Below are positions 22,663-34,877 of a DNA stretch of 64,000 nucleotides, piece after piece; the first letter of the stretch is position 1, and every line of letters starts with the position of its first letter. Below the pieces are notes generated by a model. The model saw only the letters and a list, made by a program, of their open reading frames with translations, had not been told where the DNA came from and did no database searches. The stretch comes from Adineta ricciae (lineage: Eukaryota > Rotifera > Eurotatoria > Adinetida > Adinetidae), in contig CAJNOJ010000186.1 in the NCBI GenBank assembly GCA_905250025.1, positions 1 through 64,000 of the forward strand. Direction: 5' to 3'. The position numbers and the translations under genes are program-made.

Positions 22663-25600
22663 ATGGAACGTCAATCGACGACATTTATTCTTATGAAAAT
22701 ACTTCGAGATTTAAGTTATAACACCAATGTTGAAGTATGTCATTTTTTGTTGTTGAATTCTTTACCATTCTGTTTTTGACACGCGTTATCTTTCGTCAGG
22801 CTCACGAACAACAACGTCGTTTTGTTAAAGAACGCTTTCAACGTTCGAATAAAAATATCGAACGTTGCATACAAACATCATCAACAGATCTGACAGAATT
22901 AATGGTCAATTATTCGGATATTTACACTTCAATTGAACAATCGAAACTTCGAGTGGAAAATGTTCGTGAACGTTTACGTGAGTGTAAAAACTTACTACTA
23001 TTAAAACGGCAAGATATACGCAAGCTATGGATATTATCGTCAGAACAAAATGCTCTCGTTCAAATTTATGATAATTTAAGCGAATTAAAGTCTGTTCCAT
23101 CGCGCCTACAGTTTTATCTAAGTAAACAATTATATATTCATGCTTCACTCCTGCTGATTCGCGCACGGGAATGTCAAGAATTACGTTTAATTAATGGCTT
23201 GGTTGACACTGATATCCGAATAAAAGAAGAACGTGTAACATTAGAAGATCAATTACGTTTTCAATTGATCGATCAGTTATTCGATAAACCTTGTCGAGAT
23301 ATCCTTGGAAATAAAACCTTATCGGCAACAGCAAGTAAAACAGATCAAAATACATTGAAACGTCTCAGAGAAAATCGCCTTCTACGAAAGCAACTCGATC
23401 AAGAATTCGAAGAAGGAAAACTCAAGCTCGAATCTCATTCGCTAGCTATCATACCGGATAAATATATGCTAGTCGACATTCGTCAACAAGCGCCAGATTT
23501 ATACCTTGATGTTCTATTGCAATCATTATCAGTTCTTTCGAACCTTAACGAAACACTTGATTTCATACAAAAACAATTACCCGAGCAATTCTATCGATGT
23601 GTGTTACGAGCGACTCAACATATAATCGATTCGAACTACATGTCAAATAACAATTCCAATCAAAATCTAACAGTGAATAATCCCGATTGTCTTCGAGATT
23701 TATTAGAAACTTGCTACGAGCAATTCAAACTTGTGATTAAAACATTCGAACATCTATTAAGTACGTTGAAACAAATCCAAGAACACCAATCGCCCGTTCA
23801 AATCCAACAAGACGAATATTTGAAGTCATGTCAACAGCGTGGTTCGTAGTTCTCTCTTGCCTCTTTCAATCACTTAACTGATCTCTCTTTAGGTCAAAAG
23901 CCATCAGCAGTCCCATTTGAAATTCCTTTTATTTTCTCTATCGAACTTCTCTGGGAAACTTTACAACAAGTTCTCAGCGATGTTTTGAATGAATATATTG
24001 ACTATCATAATACAATGAATACGTTAACAACGAATTCATCGTCGATATCGGACGCAACTGAATACGTCGATCGTCCGTCGTTGATTGATTTTTCTCAATA
24101 CTTAACAAAAAAAGCACCGGCACGTCCTCAGCAAATTCCACGTATCTTTGCTTTTTCTCAATCGGCGCAATTTAATTCAATGATCTCGTACTTACAAGAA
24201 CAAAATCGTTTCGTTATCGAACAGAAATCTTCGACAACCAAAACGCCTACCATTGCTTACAAACAATATGTCTGTAAACCGAACTATCGCAATGTTACCG
24301 TTGTGCACGATGTTCTTCAACGCATCATTGAAGACATCGATATGAATTACAAGTTGCATCCAACTAAACGTACACTCGATCGGTGAGTTTCATTCAGACT
24401 TAAATATCGCTAAGAAAAGTTTTTCCTCTTAGAAAATTAACTGATTTCATTCGTGATTGTTTCATTGGTCGTGTTATTAAAGATATACGTGAATCTGCTC
24501 AATTGTCTTCAACTTCTTCGACAATTGCTGATCAAAATCGTCTTGTCGAATTAATTCCATTAGTTTTACAAAAACAGCTGCAATTACCTACACCAATTCT
24601 TCAAACATCTTATTTAATCTTCAAATCTTGTGAAGAATTATGTGCATTAGTGAAATGTCTTCCGACGTACGCTGATGACTTTTGTCAAGCAATTGCTGAC
24701 TTACTTTTCAATCACCGTGAATCTTGTAATAAAACATTCCTTTCCATTGTCGAAAAAGTAGATTCAACGGGCATTTCAATCTATTCGAATGAATGGGTTA
24801 AAGATCCGGATATTAATCGACATTTACGAACATTACCCGCATTTGATACATTTATTCGAACGACTAGACAACAACAGTTCAAAATTGATGAAGAACGTGA
24901 GAACGTGGACAATATCCGATTCCGCCAAACAAAAGAAACTGAAACGCTATTCATCAATCTTAGTCCAAAGGAAATGAATCCAGATGATATTTGTACGAAT
25001 TATAAACACATCATGATCTTAGCAACTATTCATGAGAGTCTAGATTGGTTATATGTTAATTTGTTACACTACTTCGATATCTTAGATAGATGTCTAATCG
25101 ATCCAAAACATTTAGATGCGTTAACACAGACTACAGGTAGAAGCAGGTTAATTTCCTAGGAAGAGATCATTATTGATAGTTCTTATATTTTAGTCACCTC
25201 TGCTTTTCCATCGCGATCGGTCAAACAGACTTTTTCCAAGTATGACCAATTGAAACTTTCTCGTGCAAACTTAGAAATGTTGTCAAGTGCAATGAAAACG
25301 ATTTTCACTCTCTCCTACGACATTCTACTTGTTCTATTCCTCGAAGTTCGTGTTCATTGCTTCTATCATTCATCGTTACTGTTCAACAATTCACTGATGT
25401 ACTCCTATGCAGTCGATTCTGATCCCGATGAGAACATTATAACTCTGAATCGTGATTTAACACGCCTACAAGAAACCCTGCGATCATCATTAACCGAAAA
25501 AAAGTTCACATTCATTCTCCAAGGCATTGGCCTTGTTTTAGCCACAATAATGATTCGGTCAGCACCACGTTTTCATCGTATCAGCGAATCAGGTATCACC

Positions 25601-25897
25601 AAAATGTGTCGCAATATATTCACCCTTGAGCAAACTTTGGCACAAACTCGAACAGTCGGAGATGCGGAACTGATGCGTGCACATCACTATTACGAGTTAT
25701 TGTACACAACCAAACCCGAAGAAATTCTTAATTCAATTGAAGAACATGGACCTCAGTATAGTGAGCAGGACTATATTAATTTATTACAGTTACAACATCG
25801 AAGTTTCCTTGCGAATGATCGTGGAAACTTTGATTTGAGTAAATATGAAGCTTTGATTCGTAATCTCTTACGTCCAAAGCCCGAAGCCAGTAATTAG
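22663..25897 (+). CDS. EXOC4: Exocyst complex component 4 (Sec8)
   Basis: Five exons, 22663-22734, 22800-23841, 23893-24382, 24433-25136 and 25194-25897; the third donor could lie 3 bp earlier. Total 1003 residues against about 974 in vertebrates. Recognisable Sec8 features are the N-terminal coiled coil with CKNLLLLKRQDIRKLW, the ASLLLIRA stretch, and the C-terminal segments FLEVRVHCFYH and RISESGITKMCRNIF. Sec8 is a scaffold subunit of the exocyst, which tethers post-Golgi vesicles to the plasma membrane. Introns are 50-65 bp. It is followed after 119 bp by IER3IP1 and then LIN7 on the same strand, with no AATAAA in the gaps, consistent with one polycistronic transcript. Confidence 0.95.
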
Positions 25898-25993
25898 AAA
25901 CATTGAACATTCCATGTTTTTTGTGTTTTTTTTTTAAATCTATGATCAGTTCTCAATATTCTTATTGCAATATTTTGCATTTATTTATTTTTC

Positions 25994-25995
25994 AG
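25994..25995 (+). promoter_or_regulatory. Orphan 3' splice site before IER3IP1 (candidate trans-splicing acceptor)
   Basis: A pyrimidine-rich TTATTTATTTTTCAG lies between the EXOC4 stop and the IER3IP1 ATG, with no matching donor in the 119-bp gap. In spliced-leader organisms such acceptors receive the leader exon. Confidence 0.45.
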
Positions 25996-26016
25996 ATCTT
26001 TTTAAAAAAATCGACA

Positions 26017-26392
26017 ATGGGATTTTCGTTGTACAGTCTTATCGAAGCTGCTCTCCTCTGCGTCAATGCAGTGGCCATCTTAAACGAACAACGATTTCTT
26101 TCTCGAAGTAAGCCTTTATTTTCTGCAATTATCTTTAGAAGAAATCTATGTGCTTAGTAAGTGGTAATGCGAATAATCAAAACTATCCAGGTGCTGGTGG
26201 CTATGGTATGGAACATCAAAACACGGGTGGAGCTAAGCAACAATTGTTAACATTGATCCGGTCGGTTCGGACTGTTATGAGAAGTAAAGGAATTTTCGTT
26301 TATGTTATGAAAACTTTCGAATTGTTTTCTTTCTAGTTCCATTGATTGCATTCAATATTGTAACGATTATTTTCTTGATTTTATTTGGATAA
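26017..26392 (+). CDS. IER3IP1: IER3IP1/Yos1 family small membrane protein
   Basis: Three exons, 26017-26107, 26158-26283 and 26337-26392, with 50- and 53-bp introns; 90 residues against about 82 in vertebrates. The ends are strongly conserved: MGFSLYSLIEAALLCVNAVA at the N-terminus and LIRSVRTVMRIPLIAFN with a terminal FG at the C-terminus, forming two membrane helices around a Gly/Asn-rich loop. Yos1 proteins act in ER-to-Golgi transport. For exon 2 I used the acceptor at 26157, which gives a 50-bp intron; an upstream in-frame AG would leave only 31 bp. An unpaired 3' splice site at 25994-25995 lies 22 bp before the ATG. Confidence 0.92.
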
Positions 26393-26442
26393 ACTTGTTG
26401 TGTGTGTTTTTAAAACATTGTCTGACCTTTTGTTTTTGTTTT

Positions 26443-26444
26443 AG
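26443..26444 (+). promoter_or_regulatory. Orphan 3' splice site before LIN7 (candidate trans-splicing acceptor)
   Basis: TTGTTTTTGTTTTAG ends 3 bp before the LIN7 ATG inside a 55-bp gap that has no donor, promoter or AATAAA. Confidence 0.5.
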
Positions 26445-26447
26445 ATC

Positions 26448-27115
26448 ATGTCAGTTATTACAGGAGATTCGCCGTTAAATTTAGAAAAAGATGTCGAACG
26501 AGCTATTGTGTTACTTGATCGTCTCCGTACGACAAGCGAAATTCCCGAAGCGAAGTTAACAGAACTACAACGAATTTTACAAAGTGACTTTTTTCACGCT
26601 GTCTTAGAAGTTTACGAAAAGCTCTATGAAACTGTCGAAATCACGGGTTCACCAGAAGTTCGAGCGAATGCAACGGCAAAAGCCACGGTAAGTAATGGAA
26701 AGAAAATTCTCTTTTCACATCAACGAAGTTTCAATTGATCTAGGTTGCTGCGTTTGCTGCTAGTGAAGGTCATGCTCATCCTCGAGTCGTTGAACTACCT
26801 AAAACAACTGAAGGACTGGGCTTTAACGTCATGGGTGGACGAGAACAGAATTCTCCGGTTTACATTTCGCGTATAATTCCAAATAGTGTTGCGTGGAAAC
26901 ATGGTGGTTTGAAAAAAGGTGACCAACTATTATCTGTCAATGGTGTCTCAGTGGAAAACGAATATCATGAAAAAGCGGTCGAGTTGCTGAAACAAGCACA
27001 AGGAAGTGTCAAATTGGTCGTTCGCTACTCTCCGCAAGTTTTAATCGAAATGGAAAATCGTTTTGAGAAACAAAAAGCAGCGAAAAAACCGGCCGCATCA
27101 CCTGTAAATAAATAA
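26448..27115 (+). CDS. LIN7: LIN7/Veli polarity scaffold (L27 plus PDZ)
   Basis: Two exons, 26448-26687 and 26744-27115, with a 56-bp phase-0 intron; 203 residues. Residues about 10-65 form the L27 domain ([28 protein letters not shown]) and residues about 95-180 the PDZ domain, with the carboxylate-binding loop LGFNVMGG and HEKAVELLK helix. LIN7 pairs with CASK/LIN2 and LIN10 to place receptors and channels at basolateral or synaptic membranes. An orphan 3' splice site (TTTTAG, 26443-26444) lies 3 bp before the ATG, only 52 bp after the IER3IP1 stop. A canonical AATAAA follows the gene at 27268-27273. Confidence 0.95.
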
Positions 27116-27267
27116 ATCCGTTCATTCCTCTATATGCCGATCTTCTGTTGTACATAATTAATTGATCGTTTTCACTTTGTAGTTCATGATAGCTATTTGT
27201 CATATACTAATAATCTCATTGTTTTCTCATCTATTGATATCTTATCTGTAGAATGTCATATTATTTC

Positions 27268-27273
27268 AATAAA
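27268..27273 (+). terminator. Polyadenylation signal after LIN7
   Basis: AATAAA about 150 bp after the LIN7 stop, followed by a GTTTTTCTTG-type downstream region. It is the first such signal after EXOC4, supporting shared 3' processing of the three genes. Confidence 0.55.
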
Positions 27274-27853
27274 GTTTTTCTTGTCTCGCATAGCTTTCGA
27301 CTTATGATTTATCGTTTTTATTGAACCTAGTGTAACTTTTCGCGGTTGTAATCGATCGTTAGGTCCTGAACATCAATAGATTCGAAATCCTGGTCAGATA
27401 AGGTGACTGAGAACGATTTCTCGACTGAAATGCTATTGTAGTACTCGCTGTACAGCATCGTTTACGATTTAACCGAATCCGCGATAGAGGTCACTCGTAT
27501 ACAATATATGCGTGTCTAATTCTCGCGATACGATGTGTGATTACCATGGAAAGATCAAAAAAAATCTGTACAGAAAAAAATTACCGTTTAGTGATTTTGA
27601 AAAAATCGTCATTCTCAATCATCCATCTAAATAAACAATGTTGTACAATCGTCGATTTTGTTTGATAAACACTGAATGGATATTGGATACGGTTTAAGTA
27701 TCGAATAAAATAGCAAGAAAAGAAGAAAAAAAAAGGCGAGAAAGAAGACAGATAAATGTAACCATGACTTTTTCCTTTTCTTCTTCCGTTCTATTTTGGG
27801 AAGAATCTCACCGATGACTTCTTCGGCTAATTTCAGATATTATTTATTGAAAA
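27274..27853. other. Intergenic region upstream of taxilin
   Basis: No gene seen. It contains A-rich tracts, and a 3' splice site without donor at 27835-27836, 18 bp before the taxilin ATG. Confidence 0.45.
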
Positions 27854-29552
27854 ATGGCATCAACGATCGAACCTGAAGCCAATACGGACAAATTGTCAGA
27901 GGAGAATCAAGTTACAACACAAGAAACAGATGAAACTCCGTCAACGACAACTCGGACAGCTGGACAAACAGCAATTGGTGCGAAGCTTGTAAAGAAACTT
28001 GAAACGCTCGGTATGTGTTCTTCGATTGACTGAATATTTCGTTCGACTTTGATAAATTTCAGCAGCAAATTCCAAAGAAAACAAACAAACCAATGGGAAA
28101 AGTTCATCAAATGCAACTAATGAATCAGAAGCACGTCGAAATATCAACAAAACTGCTAGTATGTTTGCTGATTCTTACTTTCCTTTGTAAGAGTTTCTTC
28201 GACTTTAGAAAATTTACTCAAAACTCTGACTGATGAAGATCCACAAAAGAATCTTTCAACATTAGCAACCAAATTAGCTGAACTACAAGAGCAAAACCGT
28301 TCGATTCAGGGCAAAATTCATGATTTTGAAAAGAAATCCGTCGTCCTTATGCGCGAAAGAGACCAAGTCTTGATGGAAAATGGAAGAATATCCGCTTCGA
28401 AGAGCAAATTGGAAAGTTTATGTCGAGAACTTCATCAACATAATCAACAGATTCGAGTAGGAGGACGTTTTGTCATTGGAATGGAATTGAATTGAAGCTC
28501 TTACTTTCAGGACGAAAATATCCAACGGCAACAAGATGATGAAACTAAACGTCGGGAATTAGCAACGAAATTTCAAGTAGGTCCTTACTGATTCGTTTCG
28601 TTCGATTGCATTGGATGATTTAGACAACCATCGATGAAATTGCATCGCAATTATCAAATTATAGCGAAAAATCGACGTCATTGCGTGATCAAAACGCTCA
28701 ATTATCGGAACAATTAGCCTCGGTCATTAAAGATTATGAACTTCGTGAAAAGGTAAACTTGCTTCTCTTCATTGTTGAACACTCCGAATCTTTGCTCATA
28801 GGAAATCCAAGAAGCATTGAAGAACAAAGAAGCAGAGTTACGTCTAGCTGAAACAGCTCTTGAACAAAGTCGAGTCGTACTCGCTGAACGAACGGACTTG
28901 ATCAAACAAGAACGACAAGGCGTAAGTTACGAATGTTTCGTCTTTTCTCACGCAGTTCTCGTTCAATTGATTTGCAGAGTGAATCCGAGCAATTGTTATT
29001 GTACAGAAAATGTCAGGAATTGGCTGCTTCGGAGCTTAGTCTTCGTTCGCAATTGACTGTCTATGCAGAACGTTATCAAGAATTTCAAAATGCTATCGAA
29101 CAGAGCAATCAAATGGTCACGTCGTGTGATACTCAAATCCAGAAAATGCAGGAGAAAATCAAAAGATTAGAAAAAGAAAGAAATGAATTTCGGCAACGAT
29201 GGGAAGCGGCGGAAGCTAATCAACGGAAAGCCAATGATGACGTATGAGAGAAACATCTCTTTTATAATACATTCGAATTTTTCTAGATGAAATTATTGGA
29301 AAAAGAAAAACGACAAGCAGATATTAAACTCGATAAACTCGATCGACTATGTCGAGCTTTACAACAAGAACGGTCGGACTTACAGGCAACGATCAAAAAC
29401 TTGACAAAGTCTTCATTTAAGAATGAAACATCCATTCTGTCGACTGGTAGGTATTTCCTCTGTTTTCCGAATCTCCTACTGAAGTATGTCTTTTAGTTAC
29501 TCCATCGTCATCCGAAACTAATGAAAACGCATCACCTAATCTCTATGGTTAG
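27854..29552 (+). CDS. TXLN: Taxilin family coiled-coil protein
   Basis: Nine exons: 27854-28010, 28063-28158, 28209-28456, 28511-28576, 28624-28752, 28802-28921, 28978-29241, 29287-29446 and 29497-29552, all with GT-AG introns of 45-56 bp; 431 residues. The protein is one long coiled coil from residue about 90 to 410. Family-like segments are ESLCRELHQHN, the LSEQLASVIKDYELRE stretch and the C-terminal LDRLCRALQQER repeat. Taxilins bind free syntaxins and act in vesicle traffic; some also bind the nascent polypeptide-associated complex. The N-terminus is low-complexity Thr/Glu. Exon 2 may start 3 bp later at a tandem acceptor (CAGCAG). Confidence 0.92.
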
Positions 29553-29923
29553 GCTTATTTTCTGTTATTGCTCTATATAAAGAATATGCTTGTTTAATTT
29601 AGATAGTGAATTAGGCCGTATCGCTAAAACAGTTGATTAATTTGCGTATGTGTGTGTGTGTGTGCGTTGAAATGATAATAGCTCAAACATTGGCTCCTTT
29701 TTTTCTTTTATCTATCCAATTTAGTGCTGTGTTTTCTTTTCTACCAATGTAAAACTCTGTTTTTCTTTCACTTACGTAGTTGTGATACATGTTCACACTC
29801 GTCTTTCTATGCATGTAATAAAGAAGAGCGCGGGAGCAAAGGTAGTTTTATTCATCGAGCTGTAAACAAAGGAACATAAACTATTCTCATTCGTTTTTGA
29901 GTAAAATGTGTGAGCAGTTGTGT
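29553..29923. other. Convergent 3' intergenic region
   Basis: 3' ends of taxilin (plus) and the ADP-ribosylglycohydrolase (minus) face each other. No gene; contains a short TG microsatellite. Confidence 0.5.
29649..29664. repeat. Short TG dinucleotide repeat
   Basis: Eight uninterrupted TG units in the taxilin 3' region. Ordinary microsatellite. Confidence 0.8.
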
Positions 29924-31836
29924 CTATGTAGCAGTTTTGTGTAGTGTAGAGTACTTTATCGGACATTTATCACGTAATTTTTCGATACCATCGAGAATTC
30001 CCCGTTGATGCCCTTTATTCTGAATACCATATCCTGAAAGTACTTTATCATCTATGCAATTGAGCAACCAATAACCATCGACGCCGTAGTATTTGAAGAG
30101 TTTGGCATATGTTACATATTCATCGCCGAGTCCTTTGACCCATTCGCATACATCCGCAACAGAATTGAGACGATCATGGAAATAAAGTCCTGGAAGGAAT
30201 GAAATAAGAAATATTTATTGAAGGAACGATCCGCTTACGCTGCGGTTGAAGTTCAAGATTTTTTAAGTCTGATGATTTCGGACGGTAGATACTGGGTGGT
30301 TCATGTACAGTCGGACGTTTTACAGTCGAACTGTTTTCCACAACAGTCTTACCACGAAGTCGAGGACGCTCGTCAGGTACGTCCAAAGTTGAACTGTTTT
30401 CCACAACGGTTTTACCACGAGGTCGAGGACCTTCATCAGATATGTTCGAAGCTAAGCTGTCCTGAACGAAAGAACGACGTCGTGGCCGGGCATCATCTTG
30501 AGGATCGAATAAAGATGGATTGGTCGCCGGTGCCAAGTTCTTTGGTGACCATCGTTGACCTTCGTATGTAAGCCATTTGCTTAAACAGGCGATAAACTGA
30601 TTTGCATAAACTTGTTCCACCCAATGTGAAGGAAGTTTCTTGTAACCGTAATAAGCTCCTGCCAATTGCCCATAGATCGCTGCTGTTGTATCGGTATCGT
30701 CGCCTAGATTAACAGCTGCAAGCACACCTGTTTCAAACGAGTCTTTATCGGACCAAAATGCCCACAATGCGGCTTCCAACGCAGCAACAATATACCCTTT
30801 TCCTCGAATTCCTGCGTCGTAGCCTCGCTCTTTCTTGTATGATCCACTTGCAACACGTAGAACATCTGCATGCAACGGTTTATTTCCAAACCATTCTTTA
30901 TGTTCCTCGCAGAAATTCTCTGAAAGCAGTTGTTTCTTATTCGCACCGCGGACAGCTGCAACGATCAAAGCACCATAATAACGACATGCGTCGTATGCTT
31001 TCTGATCCCCATGTGTAATTTCTCCACTGTGTCCAGAGTATTCAACAGCATAAATCGGATGCTTATAGAAGAATAGTGGCACTGGAGCCAGCCGCATCAG
31101 AGCTCCGTTTCCAGCTACACCTTCTTCACTACATTTGACTTTGAATTGATCAAGAATATCGAGATCCGATTGAAAGTCAACATCTTCGAAAGAAATGTGA
31201 TATTTTTCGGCAAAGTTCCTTTGGCGTCTTTCAAATTCTAATAGAGAATGTTTTGTTGCTGAGCCAATATCAAAACACTTCCCTGTGGAAGACATGTAAC
31301 CCTCCCGAAACCACCATTTGTATCGAACTAATTGATCATACGGATCGTAATCTTGCCGAACTATCAGAGAATTTGCAAGACAAAGCGCCATGGAAGTATC
31401 ATCGGTGAACTGATATATAAATGACAAATCACATTTCACAGATTCTTAAACAACTTATCAAATCGTACCTGCCCTTTAGAAAGTCCCCAAGTACCACCAC
31501 CTTGTAGGTCAGTTACGGGATGTTCTACTAGATATTCGTGAGGACGAAATTCGACGTGAGCACCGAGAGCATCACCCAAGGCCATGCCAACCATTGATCC
31601 GTGAATACGATCGAAGACACTGATGTCAAAGCTTTTCGGAGGATTTTCGAGTAATTTCTCTAATTGATCAGGTTTCATTATTGTTCCATCTGTATTATGT
31701 TGTTTATGAAGCCAAGCTTTTTCTAAGCGAATATTTTGTTAAAGATTCTTCTCATTCTTCAATTGAAAATTTCCTTATCTTTAATACCTGTTTGTCCTTG
31801 AGAAGCAAAAGAACTGTCTGTCGTAGCTGATGCCAT
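29924..31836 (-). CDS. ADP-ribosylglycohydrolase (DraG/ARH type) fused to a C-terminal SAM domain
   Basis: Four exons, 31788-31836, 31469-31722, 30239-31409 and 29924-30189, with introns of 65, 59 and 49 bp; 579 residues. The ARH fold spans residues about 40-330, with GMALGDALGAHVEF near the start, the metal-binding FTDDTS (102-107) and the second Asp cluster GDDTDTTAA. The dinuclear-magnesium family removes ADP-ribose from modified proteins or nucleic acid. A linker contains two imperfect repeats of about 20 residues (RPRGKTVVENSS and RLRGKTVVENSS). The last 85 residues read as a SAM domain (VCEWVKGL..YAKLFKYYGVDGYWLL..GYGIQNKGHQRGIL). A 3' splice site lies 2 bp before the chosen ATG. A SAM fusion to ARH is unusual to my knowledge. 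Confidence 0.88.
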
Positions 31837-32355
31837 TTCTACAACAGAAATAAATGATTTTGCAGATGAGAAGCTAATTTTACAATATGAATATTCAGAT
31901 AATGTGAGTAAAAGTCTTCAACTTGGAGAACGGTAGGAAGTAGAAATACTGTTGATCGATGTTTATACTCTCATGTAAAACGTCTGAGTTACAAAGAGTA
32001 AAATAATAACTCACATGCGTATTTTTCAGTAAGTGAAGGTTGTCGTTGAATTGTTTTCTTTTTGCTCACCTTTGCATATATAAACCCTAACAAACAAACG
32101 GCACGGCTAGCGAAAGCGCATTATATTATACTCTCTCGTAATCAATCGGTGACTATTTCCGTGAAAGACAACGCTGATCTCAAAATATTTACCTATTCTA
32201 ACAAGACTGATATTGTCCAAGATTAAACTAAAAAATCGTCGACATCTCAGCGACATAGATGTCACCATGTGCAGAAAGTTTTAGTAAATATCGTTGGTAA
32301 ATTAGAACAAAGAACTGTACCGGATAATTTTGATATTTTCATTGGTTTTGTTCAT
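31837..32355. other. Divergent intergenic region between ARH-SAM and PRC1
   Basis: Contains the promoters of both genes. A frame without ATG stays open from about 32231 into the PRC1 start, so an extra 5' exon of PRC1 cannot be excluded. Confidence 0.4.
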
Positions 32356-34877
32356 ATGAACATGCTTCAATCAAAGAAAACATCGATCTATCCAGATTTA
32401 CCGCTTCCAGTGTATGTAATCGATCATTCCGAATGATTTTCTGCAATTGTTTAACTTTCACAGTGATAAATTGAATGTGCTTGATGGTCCAACAACGTGC
32501 ACTGAGTGGCATCGTCTATGGTCGGCATTCGGCTTTAATGATCATCAATGGACGTCCCGTGCTACTAAAGTGGAAGAATACACTCGGGTATGATTCACAA
32601 TTGAAAACTTCTTTTTTTTAAAAATTTGTTCCATTTAGAAACTACTTGCCGACAAACTCTTTCTTTACAAAGAACAATTAAATAAACGTCAGCAACTTCT
32701 TAGACAATCGCTTGATGATTACGAAGATCTTCTTCACCGAACTGGACTTGAGTCTTCCATTGAAGTATGTCCTATAAAAATGAGTTCAGAACTCTTGCTC
32801 ATTATCAATTTAGACATCGTCGTTTGAAGGATTGAAATTAAAAGAGCAAGAAATTTATCTTGATAGAAAAATGCATGAATTATTAATGCATGAAGATCAA
32901 CTGATTCGTCAACGAACTGAACTTGAAATTAAACAAAAGCATCTCTGTACATTACTTCACACAACTCCTATTGAGCCCGATAAAAGTTCGTTTTTTGTTG
33001 TTCGTTGATCTCTTTAGAAATCATTTCTATGTAGACATTCCTCTTTCACTTGTACAGATCAATCAAAATTTACAGGAACATGTAAAAATGCTCAGCGAGC
33101 TAAAAGTTCGAAATGATCATCTCATGTGTCATCTGTTTTCAAAATTCACCTTTCTAGGAATCACGCTTAGCTCAAGTTTCAACATATTACGTTAGACTGA
33201 AAGAGTATTCGGAGCTGTTAGAATGGACGCCATCGTCATCAACTGTTGAACATCTTCTTCTACAACAGTATGACGATTGTTTAACTGCAGATGATCTCAA
33301 TGAAATCGAAATGACGATGCGTAAAGTGAGTTTTCGTTGAGAAATGTGACTGAAATCATTGTTTGATAATAATCTCAGTTAGAACATCGCATTGAAAATC
33401 AAAAAGCTCGCTTTTCCGCACTACATAATCAACTCGGACATCTCTATCGACGTTTGAAGAAAGATCCGAATAAAGATTATTGCTTGGCGTACAAAACCGG
33501 ATGCGAACATATAAATGCATTTGTGATCAAACAAGTCAGATGAAAACTTTAAAGTGTTGGAATCGAAACAATGATTTTTTTATTTAGCTCGAGCACGAAA
33601 TCGAATGTTGCCGAAGTGAACGCATGAAAAATGGCAAAGAATATTGTCAATCGATTCGGCAACAGATTGTTGATCTATTGGAGAAAGCGCATTTAAACAT
33701 CGAAGAACGAGCGACTGTGGAAAAACTGGATTTCGGTACGAATGACATTTCGTTTGGAATTTTACATAGTATTAGATTCTTTTGATAGAAACTTTATCTC
33801 CAGAGTTACTTGATGCTTACGATACGGAATACGAACGTGTATCTGAACTGTACGAAAATCGTAAACAAGTTCTTGATGCATATCACAAATGGCTTTCTTT
33901 CTGGAATGATTTTGTCACATTTACGGTTTGTTCAATTCGCCATCTCTTTTCGTTTAAATTACATGGAGAAAATGATTTTAGAAAGCATCAACTGATCCAG
34001 GACGATTTCATATTCGCGGTTATAATGCTGAGATGGAAGCACGACAGCGTAAAAAGTTCCATCGGGAATTACCGATAGTTGAGCAAGAATTCTTGAGTAC
34101 TCTAACTGAATTCGACGATCGAACGTTTTTGTATGACAACGTGCCAATACGACAAAAGTTTGATGAAGCCCATCAGCAAATTCCAGCAGTTTCAATACCA
34201 ATCAATACACCTGGAAGAACACCAGCTGCAACACGCTTATTGGGTCTTACACCGGTTCGAACTCGAACACCTGTAATAACGGTATGTTGAAAAGAAAACG
34301 ATTTACCTTTGATTGGATTTGTCATGATGTTTCATAGCCTCGTCGAACAGTAGCTAAGGAGCCATTCGTACTGGGTACAGCCATTACAAATACAGCACGA
34401 CGTGCAATAAAAACACCAGCCTCTAATGTAGCAAGAAGACTATTGAGTAAAGGAACACATCATGTAGAAACAACACCAGCTCGTGTCAAACCACGACCAC
34501 CGCCACCACTTCAACCATCAACATCATCAGCTGCATTACAATTATCACCACCAAAAGCTAATGTTGAGCTGCCAGTTTGTCCTCCGACAAGTACAAATGA
34601 TCAATCATTGGATTTCTCACTTTTGCATACAATGAAAAACATCTATGGCCAAATAAAAATTATGACATCAACTCCTAATACATCGTTCTTCCCCGTGGAC
34701 AATCATTACAATAAAACAGCTCACAATACAATCGGTGAACGTAAATCAAAAAGACAATCCAAACGAATGCATCAGCCATTACATGTAAGCTAAAAATACA
34801 TATTCTTCTTCATGTACAAGACGTTTTTTTTGCAGAGAATTGAAGACATCAATGACGAAACTATCGTATGCTTATGA
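32356..34877 (+). CDS. PRC1: PRC1/Ase1/MAP65 microtubule bundling protein
   Basis: Twelve exons: 32356-32411, 32464-32587, 32639-32764, 32814-32985, 33035-33105, 33158-33325, 33379-33534, 33588-33735, 33789-33925, 33982-34281, 34338-34784 and 34836-34877; 648 residues, close to human PRC1 (620). N-terminal helices are dimerisation and rod segments. The most conserved part is the spectrin-like microtubule-binding region around KASTDPGRFHIRGYN, followed by RQRKKFHRELP. The C-terminus is basic and Ser/Thr/Pro-rich (TPGRTPAATRLLGLTP), as in PRC1, where CDK sites regulate mitotic-spindle binding. Family role: crosslinking antiparallel microtubules of the central spindle. The first and last exons are the least certain; GTATGC in the last exon might be another donor. 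Confidence 0.88.

Noticed and set aside
28933-29056. Frames reading through taxilin introns
   Set aside because: They read through short GT-AG introns; splicing gives a continuous taxilin coiled coil.
29649-29664. TG run as a telomere-like repeat
   Set aside because: Plain dinucleotide microsatellite, not the G-rich repeat expected for rotifer telomeres.
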